Assembly: GCA_000999175.1 (NCBI GenBank)
Contig: LCJJ01000009.1
Coordinates: forward strand, 1-15,398
Length of the DNA stretch: 15,398 nucleotides
Origin: Parcubacteria group bacterium GW2011_GWB1_44_7
GTDB taxonomy: Bacteria > Patescibacteria > Paceibacteria > UBA9973 > DSPV01
Reading direction: 5' to 3'
Part shown: positions 10,643-15,398 of the stretch, in pieces
Layout of the letters: each line of letters begins with the position of its first letter
Numbering within the stretch: position 1 is the first letter of the stretch
Translations under genes and position numbers: made by a program
The notes under the pieces: generated by a model
Told to the model about the DNA's origin: nothing
The model's input: the letters and a program-made list of their open reading frames with translations, nothing else
Database searches by the model: none

Positions 10643-12062
10643 GACTAATGACAAATATATTCCTACTATTGGCTTAGAAATCCATGCGGAATTGAAAACC
10701 GCGACTAAGATGTTCTGTAATTCCAAGAATGACCCGGACGAAGAACATCCCAATGTAAATGTTTGTCCGGTATGTATGGGACATCCGGGGACTTTGCCGG
10801 TGATTAACAAGGAAGCGGTAAAACATGTACTCAAAGTTGGCGTTGCCGTTTCCGGCAAATTGGCTGATTTCACAGAGTTTGACCGAAAAAATTATTTTTA
10901 CCCGGATATTCCCAAGGGATATCAAATCAGCCAGTATAAATATCCTCTTGTCATGGGCGGCAGTCTTCAAAATGTCGCGATTACACGGGTGCACTTGGAA
11001 GAGGACACCGGAACCTCGCTTCACGATAGAGGAGATTACTCGCTAGTTGATTTCAATCGCGCTGGTGTGCCATTGATGGAATTGATAACCGAACCGGCAA
11101 TTCATTCGGCAAAAGAAGCGGCGGATTTTGCCCGAGAGCTTCAATTGCTCCTTCGCTACTTGGGTGTGTCGGATGCCAATATGGAAAAAGGGGAAATGAG
11201 AGTGGAGGCGAATGTCAGTGTTCAGATATCGGATATCAGATATCAGACATCAGATATCCGAAATAAAAAATTAGGAACCAAAGTGGAAGTCAAAAATCTT
11301 AATTCTTTTAAAGCGGTAGAGCGGGCGATTGAGTATGAAGTAAAAAGACAGGCGGAAATTTTAGAGCGGGGAGAAAAAGTAATTCAGGAAACACGCGGTT
11401 GGAATGATATTAAAGGCGAAACCTTTTCCCAAAGACAAAAAGAGGAGTCGCACGATTATCGTTATTTTCCAGAACCTGATATTCCTAAGTTAAAATTAAG
11501 CGAATTACCAGAATTCGCGATTAACAATCTTAAAAATGAATTACCGGAATTGCCTTGGACTAAACGCGCACGTTACGCCGAAGATTTCGGTGTTAAAGGC
11601 AATGACATAGAGATTTTTGTTCAAAATAAAAAGTTAGCGGAATTTTTTGAATCAACGGCCAAGATTTTAAAGGATAAAAAATTGATTCAATTATCTGCTA
11701 ATTATATTATCAATGACGGTATTGATGAAAAAATTTCGCCTGGCGCTTTTGCTGAACTGATAGTAATGGTAGGAAATGGGGAATTGTCTTCCCGTGGCGC
11801 TAAAGATGTTTTAGCGGTGGCGGCAAAAGACAGCGGCAAACCGTCAGAAATTGCCAAAAATCTTGGTTTAATTCAAAAGAATGACATGGTAATTTTAGAA
11901 AAAATCGTTAAAAAAGCTATTGACGATAATCCAAAAGTTGTTGCCGAATATAAAATCGGCAAAACTGCCGCTTTAGAGTTTTTAGTTGGTCAGGGGATGA
12001 AAATATCCAAAGGTTCGGCTAATCCCGTTATTCTTAAACAATTGTTTATGAAACACCTCTAA
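10641..12062 (+). CDS. gatB: Aspartyl/glutamyl-tRNA amidotransferase subunit B
   Basis: A 473-residue kinase-like subunit of GatCAB, which amidates misacylated Glu-tRNA(Gln) and/or Asp-tRNA(Asn). Motifs: 'PTIGLEIHAELKTATKMFC' (8-26), the zinc knuckle Cys26...'CPVCMGHPGTLPV' (Cys42, Cys45), 'RKNYFYPDIPKGYQISQY', 'VHLEEDTG', 'VDFNRAGVPLMELITEP', 'EVKNLNSF', 'ESHDYRYFPEPDIP', and a C-terminal YqeY-like tail ending 'KIGKTAALEFLVGQGMK', 'SANPVILKQLFMKHL'. ATG 10641 is preferred to the TTG at 10614 because homologues begin just before PTIGLE and the -10 lies between the two. A palindromic insertion adds about eight residues (ISDIRYQTSDIRNKK) to the usually short loop between ANVSV and FGTR/LGTK. 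gatA and gatC are not in the window. Confidence 0.96.
   Translation: MTNDKYIPTIGLEIHAELKTATKMFCNSKNDPDEEHPNVNVCPVCMGHPGTLPVINKEAVKHVLKVGVAVSGKLADFTEFDRKNYFYPDIPKGYQISQYKYPLVMGGSLQNVAITRVHLEEDTGTSLHDRGDYSLVDFNRAGVPLMELITEPAIHSAKEAADFARELQLLLRYLGVSDANMEKGEMRVEANVSVQISDIRYQTSDIRNKKLGTKVEVKNLNSFKAVERAIEYEVKRQAEILERGEKVIQETRGWNDIKGETFSQRQKEESHDYRYFPEPDIPKLKLSELPEFAINNLKNELPELPWTKRARYAEDFGVKGNDIEIFVQNKKLAEFFESTAKILKDKKLIQLSANYIINDGIDEKISPGAFAELIVMVGNGELSSRGAKDVLAVAAKDSGKPSEIAKNLGLIQKNDMVILEKIVKKAIDDNPKVVAEYKIGKTAALEFLVGQGMKISKGSANPVILKQLFMKHL
11223..11260 (+). repeat. In-frame palindromic repeat inside gatB
   Basis: CGGATATC (11230-11237) and GATATCCG (11253-11260) are perfect inverted arms around AGATATCAGACATCA, and the preceding CAGATAT extends the pattern of GATATC units. 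It encodes the non-conserved segment between 'ANVSVQ' and 'KKLGTKVEVKNLNSF' of GatB. It resembles the behaviour of Rickettsia-type palindromic elements that insert in frame in permissive loops. Confidence 0.6.
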
Positions 12063-12109
12063 ATTTTTTGAGAAGGGCGTGAAACACTAGAAAAGTTGAA
12101 ATTTAAGCC

Positions 12110-12145
12110 AAAAATAACATCTCGGGAAGCCGAGATGTTATTTTT
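12110..12145. terminator. Bidirectional intrinsic terminator after gatB
   Basis: AAAAATAACATCTCGG (12110-12125), loop GAAG, and CCGAGATGTTATTTTT (12130-12145) make a perfect 16-bp stem with an A-tract on one side and a T-tract on the other. It can end transcription from gatB on the plus strand and from the possible small gene at 12167-12304 on the minus strand. Its CATCTCGG half recurs elsewhere in this gap. Confidence 0.85.
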
Positions 12146-12166
12146 CAATATAAATTTTAAGAAAAT

Positions 12167-12304
12167 TTAGCAAAACTCTTTCTCGGGTATTCCTTCATCG
12201 AGACACGCATATCCCGCCGCAGCGGGATTGCTTTGGTCGTCCCATCTGGCTATGCAAACTCTCACCAAAGGAACACCATCAGCAAGTTTTGCTTTTTTTC
12301 TCAT
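12167..12304 (-). CDS. Possible 45-residue small protein, unknown function
   Basis: An ATG-to-TAA minus-strand frame in the gatB/giant-gene gap. It encodes a compact, protein-like sequence starting 'MRKKAKLADGVPLVRVCIAR' and continuing 'WDDQSNPAAAGYACLDEGIP' to a terminal 'EKEFC'. It has three cysteines (17, 34, 45), a basic N-terminus and balanced composition with no low complexity, unlike the junk frames nearby. The bidirectional terminator at 12110-12145 lies 22 nt after its stop, as expected for a real gene. There is no Shine-Dalgarno sequence and no clear promoter. A small ATCCCGC/GCGGGAT palindrome (12211-12228) lies inside the frame and could mean part of it is repeat-derived. No family recognised. 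Confidence 0.4.
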   Translation of the reverse strand: MRKKAKLADGVPLVRVCIARWDDQSNPAAAGYACLDEGIPEKEFC

Positions 12305-12361
12305 TTTTTACCAAATTTTTCTCAAATATGTATTTTTTTGAGTTTTTTCTGATTTCTTGAT

Positions 12362-12490
12362 ATTAAATTCCTCCCTTAAAAAAATGGGTGTCCCGATGTC
12401 TATCGGGACGGGGGGTTTAATCCTCCTTTGTAAAAGGAGGTGCCCGAAGGGCGGAGGATTTTAAATCTCTCCTTTCAAGGTGGATATTTA
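12362..12490. repeat. REP-like array of palindromic units
   Basis: Consecutive hairpins are present. GTCCCGAT-GTCT-ATCGGGAC (12390-12409) is flanked by CTCCC and GGGGGG. CCTCCTTT-GTA-AAAGGAGG (12422-12440) and GCCC-GAA-GGGC (12442-12452) are both enclosed by AATCCTCC (12419-12426) and GGAGGATT (12453-12460). A degenerate CTCC..GGTGGA unit follows. Each unit is bordered by TTTAAA-like sequence. This is the organisation of REP/BIME elements. No RAYT transposase gene is in the window. Confidence 0.6.
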
Positions 12491-12518
12491 TTTAGAGACA
12501 ATTTTAAGCAAATTTGTA

Positions 12519-12544
12519 AGTTATCTCGGATAGCCGAGATGACT
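12519..12544. repeat. ATCTCGG/CCGAGAT palindrome upstream of the giant gene
   Basis: AGTTATCTCGG (12519-12529), loop ATAG, CCGAGATGACT (12534-12544), with one mismatch in the stem. It shares the ATCTCGG core with the terminator stem at 12110-12145 and with a single half-site at 12568-12576 next to the promoter. It could be an operator or a decayed copy of the terminator hairpin; it lacks a U-tract. Confidence 0.55.
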
Positions 12545-12548
12545 TTAT

Positions 12549-12557
12549 TTATCCACA
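12549..12557 (+). promoter_or_regulatory. Perfect DnaA-box match TTATCCACA
   Basis: TTATCCACA equals the consensus high-affinity DnaA box of many bacteria. It lies about 33 nt upstream of the -10 of the giant gene. It is single, with no second box or AT-rich unwinding cluster, so an origin is not supported. Regulation by DnaA is possible but could be chance. Confidence 0.25.
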
Positions 12558-12586
12558 GTTTTATTGGACATCTCGGCTCGGATTTT

Positions 12587-12595
12587 TGGTATAAT
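12587..12595 (+). promoter_or_regulatory. Strong extended -10 promoter of the giant gene
   Basis: TGGTATAAT is a full extended -10 (TGn plus consensus TATAAT). TTGGAC at 12564 is a possible but distant -35 (20-nt spacer). The predicted start near 12602 gives a leader of about 7 nt before the ATG at 12609, with no Shine-Dalgarno sequence. Confidence 0.65.
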
Positions 12596-12608
12596 TCTGT
12601 TTAAAGAA

Positions 12609-15398
12609 ATGCCAAAAAACGAGTTTATTTTAGGGGGAAAAAAATTCATCACTTCCAAAAAGGCGGCGATGCTTTTTGGCTACACTCAAGATTATGTCGG
12701 CCAGCTTTGCCGTTCAGAAAAAGTTGATGCCAGACGGATTGGCCGAACTTGGTATGTCTGCGAAAAATCCATTTTGGAACACAAAAAAATATATGGTGTG
12801 TCGGAAAAGAAAGGATTAGAAACAACATTTTCCGAAGAAGTGAAAAAATTGCCGGTGAGCGGCGAGAAAGAAATTCAGCCTTTGAAATCAACAATACCAA
12901 AAATTGGTTTCGGTAAAATAGATGAATCAGTTATTCCGATTATTAGAGAGTTGCCAGATATCAGTGAGTTTCAATATGAAAAGGAAGCGGCTCCGTTTTT
13001 GCCGAAAATAGGCCGCGCCGATTTTGCTTTACCAAAAAAGAAAATTAGTCCGTTTTTTCAAAAGTCATTAAGTTTTGTTTTGGCGGTTTTGTTGGTGGTC
13101 GGCGGTTATGCCAATCGCGACGAAATTATTGTTAATGCGGCGCGAGGTTTCCGCGCCGCCCAAAGAGAGTTAGTATCAGCCGTTCAGATTTTGAAAAATT
13201 CAACAAGGCTTCGCCTTGCGGATTTCCGCAAGGCGAAGCCTTTCGGTTTTAAGCCCGAATCAATTTTTGACCAACAGCCAAAACTTTCTTGGATTGATTC
13301 CAGAATTAGCGCCGAACAAGTGGCGGCAACTTTCGGTTCAACTGGTTTTGTTGACGGCGGCAAATTAGTTCAAGCAGTTTCAGGCGCGGTGAAATTAGCG
13401 AGCTTTGATTATTTTGAAAATTTTGTCGCGACAAAATTTGAAGCGAAGACAAATAAATTTTTTGCTTCTGAAAAACTTTTCGCTTTGGTAGAAAAAGTTT
13501 TGCCGGACAAACAGCGAGTCGCCCTGGAATCAGTTGCCGAAACCACTTACGAAAAGCTGAATCCGTTTCTGCAAAAAACCAGTCGCTTTTTTGTTTCGCT
13601 TTTCGGTAAAAAATTCGTGACCAATCTTGCCGTGGAGACTGATGGACACCCGGTGTCCACAGGTCTGCAGATTACGCAAAACAAGCCATCAACCGGCGGA
13701 CAAACCGTCGTCTTGAGTCCGCGCAATGTTATTGAAGAAGTAACTAAAAATATTTCTTATGTTGGCGTCTCGCGCGAGGAATTTGAAAAACGGCTTGCCA
13801 CTCTCGCCGGTAATGTCTTCGGCCAGCTCGCTACGCTTTCTACTGCCACTGCCTCCAATAACACTTATATCAACAATGTCTACAATACTGTCGCTGGTAG
13901 CAATAACATTGACATGCTTCATAAGGTAACTATCAGCGACTCTTCTATTTTCACCGGCGGCACTGTTACCGGCTCTACCATTACTGATTCGCCCATCAGC
14001 GGTTCTACTGGTTCATTTACCACTCTTTCCGCTTCCAGCGATACTTCATTGGCAACGACAACAATTTCCAAGGATTTGGCGGTAGATACCAATACTCTTT
14101 ATGTGGATTCCACTAATAACCGCGTCGGTATTGGCACCAGTTCACCAACCGACACTCTCGCCTTAAATGGTCCCGCCTATTTTTCCCAAATTTCCGCGCC
14201 TTCCATCACTACCGACCGACTTTACAATACCGGCGGCGACCTTTATTTCGCCGGCAATCTTATCGGTTCAGCTTCTATCGGCAATTGGACAACTAGCGGC
14301 GGCAATGTTTATCGCGCTAGCGGCAATGTGGGAATCGGCACCAGTTCGCCTTACGCAAAACTATCTGTAGTAGGGGAAACGGTTGCTCAATACTTCACCG
14401 CCACCTCTACGACGGCAACGAGTACATTTACGAATTTGAAAGCTTCCGTCTTTGTGCAAGGCGCTGTGCAAATCGTTCACAAAGACGGCTCCGCGACATT
14501 TTATCATCCATCCGCGAACACCGACCTTGCCCGCGGGACGGCTCTTAATTCCGCCGTTGCCGCGGCTGTATCCGGTGATGTGATAGTAGTGGGAGCCGGC
14601 ACATACCAAATTGCGGAGAGCGGCGTTGATGCCTCAATTACGCTACCGGACAATGTCAGCTTAATCGGACAAGGAAGAACCGCCACAAATATTTATGCTT
14701 ACTCTTTAGGCGGTGGTCCCAATGTATATGTGGGGAATAATTCAACCGTTGAGAATCTTAAAATTCAGGATGATGGTGGTGACGGCCTTGGTATTTCAGG
14801 CAAGACGGGAGTTAGGATAGTCAATGTGGAAGTCGTTGCGGGTGTTACCGGAGCCGGTCTTTTGGTGGACGGTTCGGCCAGCGCCAAGATATTTAATAGT
14901 CGTTTTTCTGGACCGCTTTACGGAGTGACCATCACTTCCGGTTCTCCTGACCTTGAGTTCTATAACAGCGAAATTGACGACAGTACGGGAACTCCCGGTA
15001 TATCAAAAGCGTTAAAAGTAACCGGTGGCACTGTAAAGATTTTTGGCGGAAGAATAGATGGAACAGAGGCGAGATTCGGAGTGACCGGTGGCACCTTGAA
15101 TGTGACGGAAGTGGGATACACTAACGGTGGGGCTCTCCTTGGAATAGGTAGTGCCAATGTCGGTATTGGTACCACGACACCTTTCGCCAAGCTATCCGTT
15201 TTTGGGGCCGGGGTTGCCACAACCACTTTCGCTCTTACCGGCTACTACAATCAAACCGCGCCTTTGTTTAGAGTGTCTTCAACCACTGGTAGCGCAACAA
15301 GCACCGCCTTCGTGATTGATTCGCAGGGACGGGTGGGGGTGGGGACGAGTACGCCGGGGACGGACTTTGCGGTGCAAGGAGGTTTGCTCGCTTCCGGT
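12609..15398 (+). CDS. Giant surface-type protein: HTH, membrane segment, VGIGT repeats, beta-helix (3' end beyond window)
   Basis: An uninterrupted frame of 930 codons from ATG 12609 to the window end, with no stop. Residues about 11-60 are an excisionase/MerR-like HTH ('FITSKKAAMLFGYTQDYVGQLC', then 'RRIGRTWYVCEKSILEHKK'). Residues 61-150 are a charged linker. One hydrophobic helix lies at about 152-168 ('SFVLAVLLVVGGYAN'), preceded by KKK, so the HTH is predicted cytoplasmic. Residues 170-400 are mostly helical. From about 410 the protein is Ser/Thr/Gly/Asn-rich and fibre-like, with repeats NRVGIGTSSP (504), GNVGIGTSSP (572), ANVGIGTTTP (849) and GRVGVGTSTP (907), each followed by an L.V.G-type strand. 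Such repeats are known from phage tail fibres and S74-peptidase adhesins. Residues about 640-840 resemble a pectate-lyase-like right-handed beta-helix ('GDVIVVGAGTYQI', 'LPDNVSLIGQG'). Function unknown; an envelope fibre or adhesin is inferred. Confidence 0.88.
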   Translation, partial: MPKNEFILGGKKFITSKKAAMLFGYTQDYVGQLCRSEKVDARRIGRTWYVCEKSILEHKKIYGVSEKKGLETTFSEEVKKLPVSGEKEIQPLKSTIPKIGFGKIDESVIPIIRELPDISEFQYEKEAAPFLPKIGRADFALPKKKISPFFQKSLSFVLAVLLVVGGYANRDEIIVNAARGFRAAQRELVSAVQILKNSTRLRLADFRKAKPFGFKPESIFDQQPKLSWIDSRISAEQVAATFGSTGFVDGGKLVQAVSGAVKLASFDYFENFVATKFEAKTNKFFASEKLFALVEKVLPDKQRVALESVAETTYEKLNPFLQKTSRFFVSLFGKKFVTNLAVETDGHPVSTGLQITQNKPSTGGQTVVLSPRNVIEEVTKNISYVGVSREEFEKRLATLAGNVFGQLATLSTATASNNTYINNVYNTVAGSNNIDMLHKVTISDSSIFTGGTVTGSTITDSPISGSTGSFTTLSASSDTSLATTTISKDLAVDTNTLYVDSTNNRVGIGTSSPTDTLALNGPAYFSQISAPSITTDRLYNTGGDLYFAGNLIGSASIGNWTTSGGNVYRASGNVGIGTSSPYAKLSVVGETVAQYFTATSTTATSTFTNLKASVFVQGAVQIVHKDGSATFYHPSANTDLARGTALNSAVAAAVSGDVIVVGAGTYQIAESGVDASITLPDNVSLIGQGRTATNIYAYSLGGGPNVYVGNNSTVENLKIQDDGGDGLGISGKTGVRIVNVEVVAGVTGAGLLVDGSASAKIFNSRFSGPLYGVTITSGSPDLEFYNSEIDDSTGTPGISKALKVTGGTVKIFGGRIDGTEARFGVTGGTLNVTEVGYTNGGALLGIGSANVGIGTTTPFAKLSVFGAGVATTTFALTGYYNQTAPLFRVSSTTGSATSTAFVIDSQGRVGVGTSTPGTDFAVQGGLLASG
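13205..13242. repeat. Perfect 38-bp palindrome in frame in the giant gene
   Basis: AAGGCTTCGCCTTGCGGA (13205-13222), TT, and TCCGCAAGGCGAAGCCTT (13225-13242) form perfect 18-bp arms. The reading frame passes through it without interruption, encoding residues 199-212 (TRLRLADFRKAKPF), just after the membrane segment. Its GC content exceeds that of the flanking sequence, which suggests insertion of a small palindromic element. Confidence 0.85.
13643..13659. repeat. 17-bp perfect palindrome in the giant gene
   Basis: TGGACACC-C-GGTGTCCA, perfect 8-1-8. It encodes part of 'ETDGHPVSTGLQ' in frame, in a linker before the fibre region. It is a smaller possible second insertion or a chance palindrome. 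Confidence 0.5.

Noticed and set aside
12362..12608. Replication origin (DnaA box plus repeats)
   Set aside because: Only one DnaA box, no box cluster and no dnaA/dnaN/rpmH neighbours.
12649..15226. Minus-strand and alternative-frame ORFs inside the giant gene
   Set aside because: They are shadows of the continuous plus-strand frame from 12609, which carries recognisable motifs throughout.

Overview
The window looks like chromosomal DNA of a Patescibacteria/CPR bacterium, most likely a Parcubacteria-type lineage. The evidence is indirect: compact gene packing, a moderately AT-rich composition, small divergent versions of core enzymes, almost no Shine-Dalgarno sequences, a stand-alone PaaX/Cas2-fold protein, and a giant surface-type protein with VGIGT(S/T)(S/T)P repeats. 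No rRNA or other phylogenetic marker is present to prove the assignment.

Layout. 1-1534 (+): the 3' end of a gene with an FxLYD-like domain, then rodA/ftsW (peptidoglycan polymerase). 1550-2448 (-): a family-4 uracil-DNA glycosylase followed by a 91-residue unknown protein. 2515-2852 (+): three tRNA genes, Val(CAC), Pro(CGG) and Ala(CGC). 2946-4422 (+): a nucleotidyltransferase, a DedA-family membrane protein and a small membrane/coiled-coil protein, tightly packed. 4410-6299 (-): enolase and cofactor-dependent phosphoglycerate mutase, two consecutive glycolytic steps, separated by a long hairpin. 6343-9315 (+): an AI-2E/PerM-family transporter, a MYG1-type DHH hydrolase and Obg GTPase. 9316-10640: an AT-rich accessory patch with a PaaX/Cas2-fold regulator between inverted copies of a hairpin repeat, plus an orphan 122-residue ORF. 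10641-12062 (+): gatB. 12063-12608: a repeat-rich intergenic region with a bidirectional terminator, a possible 45-residue minus-strand gene, a REP-like palindrome array and a DnaA-box match. 12609 to the window end (+): a 930-codon open frame with no stop, encoding an excisionase-like HTH, a basic/acidic linker, one membrane segment, a long extracellular-type region, VGIGT repeats and a beta-helix domain.

Three themes run through the window. (1) Most transcription-unit starts have a TATAAT-like -10 box placed so that transcription would begin at, or within about 7 nt of, the start codon, suggesting leaderless mRNAs. (2) Palindromic small repeats are frequent, and at least two lie in frame inside protein-coding genes (gatB and the giant gene). 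(3) Some conserved enzymes lack signature residues, most strikingly the UDG, which has lost all four Fe-S cysteines.

The most unusual object is the last gene: a DNA-binding domain apparently tethered through one membrane helix to a large surface fibre or adhesin. Its function is unknown.
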